Assembly: GCA_038040485.1 (NCBI GenBank)
Contig: JBBPIE010000005.1
Span: 62,001-126,000 of the forward strand
Direction: 5' to 3'
Source: Onstottus_B arcticum
GTDB taxonomy: Bacteria > Acidobacteriota > Blastocatellia > UBA7656
Length of the DNA stretch: 64,000 bases
Position numbers and translations under genes: made by a program. Below are positions 33,630 to 42,204 of the stretch, in pieces. Position 1 is the first letter of the stretch; every line of letters begins with the position of its first letter. The notes beneath the pieces were generated by a model, which searched no databases, was not told the origin of the DNA, and was given only the letters and a program-made list of their open reading frames with translations.

Positions 33630-34703
33630 TCAGACTTTGTACCTGGCCGTACGCGGCGTCTCGTAGCCTTCAAGCACAACGTTTTCAATCCTCAGCGAAG
33701 CCGAAGGCGTAAACTCCAGCCCGTGATTCTCACCTCGCGCAAGCCTCGCGTCCCCGGCCGCCGCTATCATCGCTGCGTTGTCCGTGGTCAGCAGCGGGCT
33801 CGGATAGTAAACGGGCGCGCCGAAGTCTTCTGCTTTGACGCTCGCCCTAAGCGCACTGTTGCAAGCCACGCCGCCGGCGAGAATGATCGTCTTCGGATTA
33901 TGAAGCGCGGAGGCTTTTCTTAATCGCACGAGCAAAGACCGGATGACTTTGTCCTGAAAGCTCGCTACCAGATCGATGATTTGCTGATCGGGTTCACTTC
34001 CCTTCTCGACCGCTTCGATCTGGTTCTCCCTGACGTATCGCAATACGGCAGTCTTCAACCCGCTGAAGCTGAAATCCAAATTAGGGGAATCCATCCGAGG
34101 CAAAGTAAACACGAGTTCGGCGCCTCGCGGATTGCCCGACTTTGCTAGCCGGTCGATCGCTGGACCTCCGGGGTAGCCAAGACCGAGAAGCTTCGCAACT
34201 TTGTCATAAGCTTCTCCCGCTGCGTCATCGCGGGTCCGGCCAAGCACCGCGTAGCGACCCTCTTCGGGAATCAGAAAAAGCGTCGTGTGGCCGCCCGATA
34301 CGATCAACGCAAGCGCGGGATATTCAACCGGCGGGTTCTCGAAGACCACCGAGTAGATGTGACCCTCGATGTGGTTGACACCGACGATCGGCTTGCGAGC
34401 AACCATCGCGAGCGACTTGGCAAAGCTGATTCCGACAAGAAGCGAACCGATAAGTCCGGGCCCTTGAGTGACCGCAATGCCATCGATCTGCGCCAGCGTG
34501 ACGCTCGCATCGGCAAGAGCGCGTTTCACGACTGGCGCAATCTGATCGAGGTGCTCGCGTGACGCAAGCTCGGGCACAACACCGCCGAACGGCGCGTGAG
34601 TAGCGAATTGCGAAGCGATGACGTTCGACCGGATGACGCGCCCGCTTTCAATCACCGCCGCGGCAGTTTCATCACAAGAACTCTCTATTCCCAGGACCAG
34701 CAT
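33630..34703 (-). CDS. tsaD: tRNA N6-adenosine threonylcarbamoyltransferase
   Basis: Transfers threonylcarbamoyl to A37 of ANN-decoding tRNAs with TsaB and TsaE. The ATG at 34703 gives the standard start MLVLGIESSCDETAAAV; a longer upstream frame adds 21 non-conserved residues. It has the metal-binding HIEGH (VNHIEGHIYS), IVSGGHTTLF, the GLGYPGGPAIDRLAKSG segment and ILAGGVACNSALR. Length is about 357 residues, usual for the family. The partner genes are not in the window. Confidence 0.96.
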   Translation of the reverse strand: MLVLGIESSCDETAAAVIESGRVIRSNVIASQFATHAPFGGVVPELASREHLDQIAPVVKRALADASVTLAQIDGIAVTQGPGLIGSLLVGISFAKSLAMVARKPIVGVNHIEGHIYSVVFENPPVEYPALALIVSGGHTTLFLIPEEGRYAVLGRTRDDAAGEAYDKVAKLLGLGYPGGPAIDRLAKSGNPRGAELVFTLPRMDSPNLDFSFSGLKTAVLRYVRENQIEAVEKGSEPDQQIIDLVASFQDKVIRSLLVRLRKASALHNPKTIILAGGVACNSALRASVKAEDFGAPVYYPSPLLTTDNAAMIAAAGDARLARGENHGLEFTPSASLRIENVVLEGYETPRTARYKV

Positions 34704-34767
34704 GAAGGGGATGATACACGACGATAGGGTTAAGAAGTACAAAGAACGATGGTCTCCGCTCCTCAAT

Positions 34768-34867
34768 TCTCTGCGCCGGCTCTGCGTCTCTGCGCCTCTG
34801 CGGTTAGAAGGCTTTCGAGGCTCACTAACCGTGGAGACACAGAGTCGCAGAGGTTTTGCGCAGAGAA
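34768..34867. repeat. TTCTCTGCG...CTCTGCGGTTAG inverted repeat
   Basis: Hairpin with arms rich in CTCTGCGTCTCTGCG and complement ending CGCAGAGAA; relatives are at 39075-39174 and 60378-60495. It lies in the 246-bp gap between divergent tsaD and the alcohol dehydrogenase gene, where no other gene is seen. Confidence 0.7.
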
Positions 34868-34949
34868 GACTTTCAAATCAGAACTCTACCCGCGGCCTTT
34901 GACGGTTAATCGTTCGACGCTATAGCATAGGCCCGCAAAAAGGAGTCCA

Positions 34950-35960
34950 ATGAAAGCAGCCGTCATCCACGAATACAAGCAGCCACTCTCAATCGAAGAT
35001 GCCGCGATACCGAAGCCGGAGGCTGACGAAGTTCTTATCAAGGTCGAAGCTTGCGGCGTATGTCACTCCGATCTTCACATAGCCGAAGGTGACTGGACTC
35101 ATCTTCTTCGAATCATCAAACGCCCGCTGATCCCCGGCCACGAAGTAGTCGGCCGCGTCATTGAGAAAGGCGATGCGGTCAGCGAGCTTCAAGTCGGCGA
35201 TCGCGTGGGTGTCGCGTGGACTCACTGGACTTGCGGCGAGTGCGAGCTGTGCAAAGAAGGCCACGAGAATCTCTGCACTCATCAAGCTATCACCGGAGCG
35301 ACGGTCGATGGCGGATACGCCGAGTTCATCAAGGCTAAGGCTTCGTACTCGCTGAAGGTGCCCGAGAACCTGTCATCGGAAGAAGCCGCGCCGCTATTTT
35401 GCGCAGGCGTGACAGTTTATCGCGCGATCAAGAACTCAGGGGTCAAACCCGGACAACGGCTCGTCGTGTTTGGCATTGGCGGCCTCGGACACCTGGCCGT
35501 GCAAATCGCGAAGACGTTCGACGCCGAAGTGATCGCGGTCGATATCGCAGAAGACAAGCTCGAGTTCGCGCGCGCGCTCGGGGCTACGACGACGTTCAAC
35601 GCGGCGACAGAAGACGCGGTGAAAGCAATTCGAAAAATGGGCGGGGCTCACGTTGCCGTGGTCACGTCGGGTGCGAAGAAGGCTTACGATCAAGCGTTCT
35701 ACGCAATGCGGGCGAGCGGGAGACTGGTCGTCGTCGGCATGCCTGCCGAAGACCTGACCTTCCCAGCGATAATGATGCGTGAAGTCCAGATCGGCTCTTC
35801 GGCCACGGGCACGCGGCAGGATCTTCGCGAGGTTCTCGATTTGGCGGCGGCCGGCAAGGTGCGATGCACAATCGAGACTCGGCCGCTCGAAGCGATAAAC
35901 GAAATCTTCGAGGAAATGCGGCAGGGCCAGATTACCGGCCGGGTAGTAGTCACGTTTTGA
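34950..35960 (+). CDS. Zinc-dependent alcohol dehydrogenase
   Basis: 336-residue medium-chain dehydrogenase of the AdhP type, oxidising or forming primary alcohols with NAD. Catalytic zinc ligands are in ACGVCHSDLH and PGHEVVG; structural zinc cysteines are in WTCGECELCKEGHENLC. The nucleotide fold has VVFGIGGLGHLAVQIAK with a following acidic residue (VIAVDIAEDK) that favours NAD. The ATG follows AAGGAG. It stands alone, with a long inverted repeat just below its stop. Confidence 0.95.
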   Translation: MKAAVIHEYKQPLSIEDAAIPKPEADEVLIKVEACGVCHSDLHIAEGDWTHLLRIIKRPLIPGHEVVGRVIEKGDAVSELQVGDRVGVAWTHWTCGECELCKEGHENLCTHQAITGATVDGGYAEFIKAKASYSLKVPENLSSEEAAPLFCAGVTVYRAIKNSGVKPGQRLVVFGIGGLGHLAVQIAKTFDAEVIAVDIAEDKLEFARALGATTTFNAATEDAVKAIRKMGGAHVAVVTSGAKKAYDQAFYAMRASGRLVVVGMPAEDLTFPAIMMREVQIGSSATGTRQDLREVLDLAAAGKVRCTIETRPLEAINEIFEEMRQGQITGRVVVTF

Positions 35961-35962
35961 TA

Positions 35963-36060
35963 AGGCCCATCATCCGCGAATAAAACGAATCTCACGAATG
36001 GCCGAGCAACCCTCTCAGTCCATTCGTGAGATTCGTTTTATTCGCGGATGATTGGGCCTT
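35963..36060. terminator. Long inverted repeat between convergent genes
   Basis: Arms of about 41 bases, AAGGCCCATCATCCGCGAAT through CACGAATGG and complement, nearly perfect, with a short loop. It fills the whole gap between the alcohol dehydrogenase and enoyl-CoA hydratase stops, so it probably terminates both transcripts, though it also looks like a dispersed repeat. Confidence 0.7.
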
Positions 36061-36061
36061 C

Positions 36062-36862
36062 TCAGCGACCCTTAAACTCGGGCTTTCGTTTTTCGTGAAA
36101 GGCGGCGGTCCCTTCCTTCACATCCTCGCAGTAGTTCGTCACCATTATTGCAAGCGCGGCGTCCTCGAGCGCGTTCTCGAGGTCCATCGTCTGCTGCTTG
36201 TACATCATTCGCTTGGTCATCCGTATTGCGATGGGCGGGCCGTCGGCTAATCGTTCAGCCCAGCGGCGAACGGCCGGCATCAGCTCTTCAGCCGCGACTA
36301 CTTCAGTCACGAGGCCAAGCTCTTTCGCCTGAGCTGCCGGATATACCTCCGAGAACAGCGACATCCGAAGTGCATTCTCCAAACCCATATATTTCGGAAA
36401 AAGGTATGCTCCGCCTTCGTCGGGAACCAGAGCGAACTTGAGACTCGTGTCGCCAAGCTTCGCGCTCTCGGCTGCGATTCGAAAGTCGCAGCACAACGCG
36501 AGAGTGAGTCCGCCAGCTACCGCCGCTCCATTCACCGCAGCGATAGTAGGTTTGTCAAACCGCCGAAGCATCGTCACAAGCTGATGCATGTTCTCGCGCA
36601 TCTCGAGCATCGCTTCCATACGGTGTCCGCGATAGCGCGCTGGGTACTGGAAGTCGCGGCTGATGTCGCCGCCCGAACAAAACCCGCGCCCCGCGCCGGT
36701 GATGATCACGGCTCGCACTTCGTCGTCGTCGCGAGCGTCAGCCAGCGCAGCGATGATCTCGTGCACCATCATTTCGGAATAAGCGTTGAGCTTCGCGGGC
36801 CGATTCAAGGTGATCGTCGCAACGCGGTGCTCTTTTGAATAGATGATCTCGCGAAAGTCCAT
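36062..36862 (-). CDS. Enoyl-CoA hydratase/isomerase family protein (1)
   Basis: 266-residue crotonase-fold protein adding water to 2-enoyl-CoA or doing a related step. It has GAGRGFCSGGDIS (oxyanion hole), AVNGAAVAGGLTLAL (second oxyanion glycine) and DEGGAYLFPKYMG with a glutamate at the catalytic base region. The ATG follows AAGGAG. The second crotonase gene ends 19 bp upstream, so the two form one operon. Substrate specificity cannot be read. Confidence 0.93.
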   Translation of the reverse strand: MDFREIIYSKEHRVATITLNRPAKLNAYSEMMVHEIIAALADARDDDEVRAVIITGAGRGFCSGGDISRDFQYPARYRGHRMEAMLEMRENMHQLVTMLRRFDKPTIAAVNGAAVAGGLTLALCCDFRIAAESAKLGDTSLKFALVPDEGGAYLFPKYMGLENALRMSLFSEVYPAAQAKELGLVTEVVAAEELMPAVRRWAERLADGPPIAIRMTKRMMYKQQTMDLENALEDAALAIMVTNYCEDVKEGTAAFHEKRKPEFKGR

Positions 36863-36881
36863 CGAGTCTCCTTGACTGGCC

Positions 36882-37667
36882 TTACCGCCCAGTGAACCTG
36901 GGCTCGCGCTTTTCCATGAACGCTCGCACGCCTTCCTTATGATCGTCGGTCATCGAGCAACGCATATGCGTTTCGGCCTCGCGATCGAGCAGAGTCCGAA
37001 AGTCTGTGCTCGCGGCAAAGTTCACGTTGGCTTTCATGTAGCGGTAGCTGGTCAGCGGACCGTGCGCTATGCGATGAGCGATCGCGGCCACTTCAGCCTG
37101 CAAAGCGTCGTGCGCGACCACGCGATTGACCAGCCCCAGCCGATGAGCTTCGGGCGCGTCTATGATCTCGCTTAGAAAAAACAGCTCCTTTGCCTTCGGG
37201 GCGCCCACATACTGAGTCAGCAGCCACGTGGTGCCAAAATCCCCGCCGTAGCCGACTTTTGCATATGCGGTTCCGTACTTCGACTGGTCCGACGCTATCC
37301 TCAAGTCGCAAGCCAGGCAGACACCGAGCCCCGCGCCCATCGCGAACCCGTTCACCGACGCGATCGTTACCTTTGGAATGTTGTAGAGCAGCCAGCTCAG
37401 CTCTTGCATGCCACGCAACCGATCGATCTTTTGTTCGAGCGTCTCAGAGTCATCCGCAGCCATCGTTGAAACGTCGCCGCCCGCGCAGAACGCACGTCCC
37501 GCCCCCGTAACCACGATGCAACCGATCTCGGGATCGCGGCTCCACTCATCGAGCTTCGCGATGGAACGCGCGAGCAAATCCTGACTAAGCGCGTTGAGTT
37601 TGTCGGGCCGATTGAACGTGAGGGTAGCGACGCGGTCCGATACGTCAGCAAGAACTTCTTCAGCCAT
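36882..37667 (-). CDS. Enoyl-CoA hydratase/isomerase family protein (2)
   Basis: About 261 residues from the ATG at 37667, which follows AAGGA; an extended upstream start reads through a dispersed repeat and is discarded. Crotonase marks are GAGRAFCAGGDVS, SVNGFAMGAGLGV and VGYGGDFGTTWLL. The base-region aspartate in GGDFG, where the partner gene has glutamate, suggests a different reaction, for example an isomerase or dienoyl-CoA step. First gene of a two-gene operon. Confidence 0.92.
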   Translation of the reverse strand: MAEEVLADVSDRVATLTFNRPDKLNALSQDLLARSIAKLDEWSRDPEIGCIVVTGAGRAFCAGGDVSTMAADDSETLEQKIDRLRGMQELSWLLYNIPKVTIASVNGFAMGAGLGVCLACDLRIASDQSKYGTAYAKVGYGGDFGTTWLLTQYVGAPKAKELFFLSEIIDAPEAHRLGLVNRVVAHDALQAEVAAIAHRIAHGPLTSYRYMKANVNFAASTDFRTLLDREAETHMRCSMTDDHKEGVRAFMEKREPRFTGR

Positions 37668-37682
37668 AGTTATCCTTTTCCG

Positions 37683-37753
37683 CTGGGAGCGCAGGCATCC
37701 TGCATGCCTCTCTCTCCCGCAACGACAAGCAGGCAAGATGCCTGCGCTCCCAG
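37683..37753. repeat. CTGGGAGCG...CGCTCCCAG inverted repeat
   Basis: A 71-bp complete copy of the dispersed family, arms GGGAGCGCAGGCATCCTGC and complement, 15 bp above the start of the second crotonase gene. Confidence 0.75.
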
Positions 37754-37846
37754 GACGGCGCTCCGAGGTGGTGTTCGAGGTTCAAGACTCTAGCATCGCG
37801 CGGCGCGCCGCAACAAGGACATTGGCTGGGTTTGATTTGACTACGC

Positions 37847-38332
37847 TTATGCGCGACCGAACCCGGCCGGCAACGGGAGTGTGGCCGGACGTTCCTCTAG
37901 TCCGGCAAGCATTTCAATCTGCATCTTGACCCGTCTCAGGGTGGTTTGCACCTGCGGTAGAACTTCAGGCGGGATCTGATCTGCATCGAGCTTCTCAGAA
38001 AGACTGCTTGCTTCCTCGCGGAGCCGGTCGAGCCTTTGGCGAAGCCCGAGTACATAGCGTTTGGCCGACTCGATGCGCGCAAGGCTCTCGGCCTCGGAGC
38101 GCCGGAGCTCGTTGATGGTTTTGTCCAAAGCAAGCGATCGCTGCTTGATAGCCATCAGCCGGTTGATGTCACCGGTTCGCTCCAGAGTGTGGCGCTGTCC
38201 CTCGATCTCAAACCGCTGCGAGCGCTGCTCTTGAAGCATCGACCGAGTCCGTTCAAGCCTGGCTTCCATTTCTTTCAGTGTTGCTTCCGCTCTTGTGAGC
38301 TCGCTTGGAATCGGTGCGGCGGCTTTAACCAT
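37847..38332 (-). CDS. Coiled-coil protein of unknown function
   Basis: 161 residues, nearly all helical with heptad character from about residue 10 to 145 (RAEATLKEMEARLERTRSML; RRSEAESLARIESAKRYVLG; RLDRLREEASSLSEKLDAD). There is no signal peptide or membrane segment. The C-terminus is alanine/proline/leucine-rich. Family not recognised; a structural or scaffold role is a guess. The ATG lies behind a GGAG site. The neighbouring cyclophilin gene is on the same strand 190 bp upstream, and the gap holds nothing that I recognise. Confidence 0.7.
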   Translation of the reverse strand: MVKAAAPIPSELTRAEATLKEMEARLERTRSMLQEQRSQRFEIEGQRHTLERTGDINRLMAIKQRSLALDKTINELRRSEAESLARIESAKRYVLGLRQRLDRLREEASSLSEKLDADQIPPEVLPQVQTTLRRVKMQIEMLAGLEERPATLPLPAGFGRA

Positions 38333-38523
38333 ACCCTTGTCTGCTCCTGGCTCGGGCTGCCTGTGTTCGGTTGGCGTGTTTGGAAGACTTCGGCTTGCGG
38401 GGGCAGGCTGACCACAGTCTAGAACCGATGCCGCCGAGACGCAAGAATAAAGGTTGGCCCCGGCTGTTGTACCGCCCGATCTGCAAGCCGCGCGCCGGGT
38501 TGTGGGGGGCGGAGTCGATTGGG

Positions 38524-38985
38524 CTAGGGTTCGCTGAGCGTGACGGTCGTCATCGGATCGCCGGCTCGGAGTAGTTTGACCGCATCCATTCCCTCCACGA
38601 CTCGGCCAAACACCGCGTAGTTCATATCAAGGAAGGCAGCCGGTCCAATCGTGATGTAGAACTGGCACGATGCGCTGTCGGGACTCTGCGATCGAGCCAT
38701 GGCCACAGCACCGGCTTCGCCGTGCTTCAACTCGGGCGAGACTTCGAGCTTGATGCGCCGCTCGCGGCCGGTCGCGGGATCCATGAATCCGCCAGTGCCG
38801 TTGCCCCGCGGGTCCCCGCCTTGTATCACAAAGCCCGGCTCGTAGCGGTGGAACTTCAAGCCGTCGTAGAAGCCTCGCTGAACGAGATCGATGAAGTTGG
38901 CCGCGGTGATAGGTGCTTTGTCTTCGAACAACTCGATCGTAATTGGGCCGTGATTGGTTTGGATTCTTGCGTAGCGGTTTGCCAT
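38524..38985 (-). CDS. ppiB: Peptidyl-prolyl cis-trans isomerase, cyclophilin type
   Basis: 153-residue cytoplasmic cyclophilin; it catalyses proline isomerisation in protein folding. The active-site arginine lies in KFHRYEPGFVIQGGDP, with SCQFYITIGPAAFLD and NYAVFGRVVEGMD. There is no signal peptide, so it is the cytosolic PpiB type. The conserved tryptophan of eukaryotic cyclophilins is replaced by phenylalanine (AAFLD), common in bacteria. The ATG follows GGAAGGA. Confidence 0.94.
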   Translation of the reverse strand: MANRYARIQTNHGPITIELFEDKAPITAANFIDLVQRGFYDGLKFHRYEPGFVIQGGDPRGNGTGGFMDPATGRERRIKLEVSPELKHGEAGAVAMARSQSPDSASCQFYITIGPAAFLDMNYAVFGRVVEGMDAVKLLRAGDPMTTVTLSEP

Positions 38986-39074
38986 GTTGATTCCTTCCCT
39001 GTGTTTGAAGTTGGAAACTCTAGCACTCGCGCGCGAGCTTTAACAAGCATGCGCAGGTGACTTCGCGTGGTAAT

Positions 39075-39174
39075 CCTCTGCGTAAACCTCAGCGTCTCAG
39101 CGACTCTGCGGTTAGCAGGGTTTCGAGGCCTACTAACCGCCGAGGCGCGGAGACGCCGAGTTTTGCGTAGAGAA
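39075..39174. repeat. CCTCTGCG...CTCTGCGGTTAG inverted repeat
   Basis: Second member of the family at 34768-34867, arms CTCAGCGACTCTGCGGTTAG and CTAACCGCCGAGGCGCGGAG. It lies in the divergent gap between the cyclophilin and threonine synthase genes. Confidence 0.7.
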
Positions 39175-39265
39175 GACAGGACTCTCCCGCGGGTTGCTGC
39201 CATTTGCCTAGCCTCATCAGCCCGCCTATACTCGTGCACTTCATACACCGAATCGAGGAGCGTCA

Positions 39266-40426
39266 ATGAACGTCACTCATCTCTACTGCTCGGCGTGCGG
39301 CAAAACATACGAACCCAGGAAGCTTTACAACCTGTGCGAATGCGGGAAGCCGCTGATGGTGGGTTATGATCTGCAAGCCGCGGCAAAAACCCTCACGCGC
39401 GAGTCGCTTGCTGGCCGCGAGCCCTCGCTGTGGCGGTACCGCGAAGTGCTGCCGCTGGACCACGAACGGAACAAGCTCACCCTCGGCGAAGGAATGACGC
39501 CGCTCTTGAAGGCCGAGCGGTTGGGCGCGAAGCTCGGCATGCCAAACCTGTTCATCAAAGACGAAGGCGTGAACCCGACTGGTTCGTTCAAGGCTCGCGG
39601 GATGGCGGTCGCTGTTTCGATGGCGAAAGAACTTGGGGTGAAGAAGCTCGCGGTGCCGTCAGCCGGCAACGCCGCCGGCGCGCTTGCGGCTTATGCGGCG
39701 AAGGCCGGGCTGCCGGCTTTTATCTTCATGCCGAACGATACTCCGAAGGCGAACATCGTCGAGTGCCAGCAGACCGGCGCTCACGTGACGCTGATCGACG
39801 GGTTGATAACCGACTGCGGAAAGATCGTCGGAGAACGCAAACAGGCGGAAGGCTGGTTCGACGTTTCGACGCTGAAGGAGCCTTATCGCGTCGAAGGCAA
39901 AAAGACGATGGGTTACGAACTGGCCGAGCAGTTCAACTGGGAGCTGCCCGATGTGATTCTCTATCCGACCGGCGGCGGGACTGGTTTGATAGGAATGTGG
40001 AAGGCCTTTGATGAGATGGAGCAAATGGGTTGGATCGGAAGTCGACGCCCTCGAATGGTGACCGTTCAAGCTGAAGGCTGCGCCCCGATCGTTAAAGCCT
40101 TTGCGGCAGGCGCGACGGCCGCCGCGGATGTTCCGGACGCTCACACCGTAGCCGCAGGTCTGCGCGTCCCGAAGGCTGTCGGCGACTTCATAATGCTGGA
40201 CATCTTGCGCAAGAGCGGCGGCACCGCTGTTTCGGTGACCGACGAAGAACTGATCGCAGCTGTGAAGGAGATCGGCTCAGCGGAAGGAATCTTTGCAGCT
40301 CCCGAAGGCGCGGCGTGCCTACCAGCATTGAAGAAATTGCTCGACCGCGGCGAAGTCGACACGGGAGAAAGGGTCGTGTTGTTCAACACAGGCACGGGTG
40401 TGAAATACCTTGAAGCATTTTCCTAG
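39266..40426 (+). CDS. thrC: Threonine synthase
   Basis: Pyridoxal-phosphate enzyme converting O-phosphohomoserine to threonine. The 386 residues start with a zinc-ribbon-like cysteine set (YCSACGKTYEP...LCECGKP), as in class I enzymes of many bacteria and archaea. The PLP lysine is in NPTGSFKARG; PSAGNAAGALAAYAAKAG and YPTGGGTGLIGMWKA are the phosphate and substrate loops. The ATG follows GAGGAG. No thrA or thrB gene is adjacent. Confidence 0.94.
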   Translation: MNVTHLYCSACGKTYEPRKLYNLCECGKPLMVGYDLQAAAKTLTRESLAGREPSLWRYREVLPLDHERNKLTLGEGMTPLLKAERLGAKLGMPNLFIKDEGVNPTGSFKARGMAVAVSMAKELGVKKLAVPSAGNAAGALAAYAAKAGLPAFIFMPNDTPKANIVECQQTGAHVTLIDGLITDCGKIVGERKQAEGWFDVSTLKEPYRVEGKKTMGYELAEQFNWELPDVILYPTGGGTGLIGMWKAFDEMEQMGWIGSRRPRMVTVQAEGCAPIVKAFAAGATAAADVPDAHTVAAGLRVPKAVGDFIMLDILRKSGGTAVSVTDEELIAAVKEIGSAEGIFAAPEGAACLPALKKLLDRGEVDTGERVVLFNTGTGVKYLEAFS

Positions 40427-40477
40427 TGAGCCGTTGGTTGGTCATACCAATCCCGAGGCCCAACAGCCGAAGCCGCA

Positions 40478-41482
40478 GTGACTCTTATGAACAATGAGAT
40501 TGCGTCGAATTCTGAACTAGTAGGCGAGCCAATACTCGAATCCCGCGCGCCCATTGCTATAGCAGGGTTCTGGAGAAGAATTCTGGCCCTGTTGATCGAT
40601 AGCATGATCTTAGGCGTGGTCGGAATAGTGTTCGGGTTCATGTTCTTCGATACGCTTGCGGCACTTGGCGTCTGGGGACGGCTTTTTGGCTTCTCGATTG
40701 CGCTTCTTTACTTCGGATTCCTCAATAGCCGGATAGGTAACGGGCAAACCGTTGGCAAGAGGATCTTGAAGATTCAAGTTGTTGGTCGCGACGGGCAGCT
40801 TATCTCAGTGTCACGATCATGCTTGAGATACTCCGTTCTAGGTCCGGCTTACTTTCTTAACGGCGCAATGATTCCTCCGTCAATATTGATGACGCCGATT
40901 GAAGCCGTTGTTAGTCTGTTGATCTTCGGCTTTGGCGGCGCAACCATCTACCTCTACCTATTCAACCGAAAAACGAGACAGTCGCTGCACGATCTAGTAG
41001 CACGTACCTATGTCGTGAGATCTCGATTATCAAGCGAACTGAATCTCTCTCCCATGGCGACAAGGCATCTCTACATTACCGGGGTAATCCTCCTCTTGAG
41101 CATTATTCTTCCCCTGGTCACAACCCGTCTGGTTACCAGCACAGCGCCCTTCGCTGATTTGCTAAAGGTGCAAAATAGCCTATTGGATTCGGGAAAGCTG
41201 CAAATGGCTTCAGTTTTCGTAGGGCAGGGTGCGGGGCCAAATGGGAATGTAAATTATTTCCGAGCAGATGCCGTCTGGAAGGGCGAACCTGGTTCAATGG
41301 CCGAAGCTCAAAGAGAGATAGCATCAATTGTACTTCGAGATTATCCTGACGCGGTTAATAAGGACTTGATCGTGATAGCGATTGCTTATGGCTACGATAT
41401 TGGAATTGCAAGCTACTGGCGAAGTGCGTCAGATGAAGCCTCTCCCAAAGAGTGGATAGCCAGATTGAAGCGCTTGACCTAA
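40478..41482 (+). CDS. RDD-family membrane protein
   Basis: 334 residues. The first half is an RDD domain: AGFWRRILALLIDSMILGVV with the Arg-Asp motif of the first membrane segment, then QTVGKRILKIQVV and KTRQSLHDLVARTYVV, which bracket further segments. A fourth membrane segment (YITGVILLLSIILPLVTTRL) leads into about 120 residues outside the domain with no recognised motif. The region is visibly richer in A/T than its neighbours, suggesting transfer. Start GTG at 40478 or ATG at 40487. Its stop overlaps the truncated toxin gene on the other strand. Confidence 0.85.
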   Translation: MTLMNNEIASNSELVGEPILESRAPIAIAGFWRRILALLIDSMILGVVGIVFGFMFFDTLAALGVWGRLFGFSIALLYFGFLNSRIGNGQTVGKRILKIQVVGRDGQLISVSRSCLRYSVLGPAYFLNGAMIPPSILMTPIEAVVSLLIFGFGGATIYLYLFNRKTRQSLHDLVARTYVVRSRLSSELNLSPMATRHLYITGVILLLSIILPLVTTRLVTSTAPFADLLKVQNSLLDSGKLQMASVFVGQGAGPNGNVNYFRADAVWKGEPGSMAEAQREIASIVLRDYPDAVNKDLIVIAIAYGYDIGIASYWRSASDEASPKEWIARLKRLT

Positions 41483-41640
41483 CCGACGTGCCGCAATCGC
41501 TCCGGCTTTCCGACACCCTGCAAGCGGTCGCGCTGAACTTCCTTGCTGAGCCCAATGATTCTCAATGCTTTGCTGCGGTCTTGCTCGACCCACCAGGCTA
41601 AGTCCTCGAACGCCGCAGGATCAAATTCCAAGCTTCTCAC
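41479..41640 (-). pseudogene. Truncated YoeB/Txe-type toxin gene
   Basis: GTG at 41640 overlaps the antitoxin stop, the usual layout for these toxins. The 53 codons read RSLEFDPAAFEDLAWWVEQD...EVQRDRLQGVGKPERLRHVG, matching the N-terminal 50 residues of YoeB-type mRNA interferases, then stop. The C-terminal strands with the catalytic arginine, histidine and tyrosine are missing, so it should be inactive. The break coincides with the 3' end of the convergent RDD gene, with which it overlaps by a few bases, suggesting the RDD segment replaced the toxin tail. Confidence 0.8.
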
Positions 41641-41830
41641 AAGCGTCCTCGAGACTTATTCCGCCATCTCGATCCTTGGCTTCGAGTAGGCGTCGTTTCA
41701 TCTGTTCGCTTTTCAGCAGGTAGGCGGTTTCTCTTTCAGACTCGATCTCGCGCCAGAGCTCGATCGGCACGATTACCCCAATAGCGTTGCCCTTCTCATC
41801 CGAGACGTACTGAATGTCTATCGCACTCAT
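41621..41830 (-). CDS. Antitoxin partner of the YoeB-like toxin
   Basis: 69 residues from the ATG at 41830: SAIDIQYVSDEKGNAIGVIV, then PIELWREIESERETAYLLKS and a C-terminal helix that would bind the toxin. It fits short Phd/YefM-like or DUF2281-type antitoxins that accompany YoeB/RelE toxins. The gene looks intact although its toxin has lost its catalytic half. It probably represses its own promoter, which would lie in the 71-bp gap below 41901. Confidence 0.75.
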   Translation of the reverse strand: MSAIDIQYVSDEKGNAIGVIVPIELWREIESERETAYLLKSEQMKRRLLEAKDRDGGISLEDACEKLGI

Positions 41831-41901
41831 GTTTCTTTGCCTGTCGGTCAAGAATCTACCAAACTAGAGGGGATTTCGGCAAAGGTCTTCGGCCTTGCTG
41901 G

Positions 41902-42204
41902 CTATGACTCTCTCACCCTCTTCAAGTTCGGCGCGCCCGCTACTGAAGCCGCGTCTCTGCCGTCTACTCCAACCCTAGAGCCCGACCCGCTGAAGCGATA
42001 CCGCCTGCCGGTGATCGGCCCCTGCACCGTCAACCCGCTGTTGCCGGTGTACTCGAAGTAGATCGTAACAACTTGAGCGGTGCGCAGGGGTGAAGCGGTG
42101 ACGCTCGCCGGCTCCGACTGAAACATTCCGCGGGAAGGCTGATAAGCTTGACCAGCGCTAGTCGGGGTTTGAAACTCCGCTCTCCTTTTTCCGCAACAGG
42201 ACAT
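41902..42204 (-). CDS. Small cysteine-start protein of unknown function
   Basis: 100 residues from ATG 42204 behind GAGGAG. It begins SCCGKRRAEF, is polar in the middle, and ends in a small beta-rich domain (VTIYFEYTGNSGLTVQGPIT; RYRFSGSGSRVGVDGRDAAS). The domain resembles short proteins found next to phage-like or surface-protein genes, but I cannot name a family. Its start overlaps the end of the membrane-protein gene by 47 bases, so the three genes 42204-44828 are translated together. Confidence 0.7.
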   Translation of the reverse strand: MSCCGKRRAEFQTPTSAGQAYQPSRGMFQSEPASVTASPLRTAQVVTIYFEYTGNSGLTVQGPITGRRYRFSGSGSRVGVDGRDAASVAGAPNLKRVRES

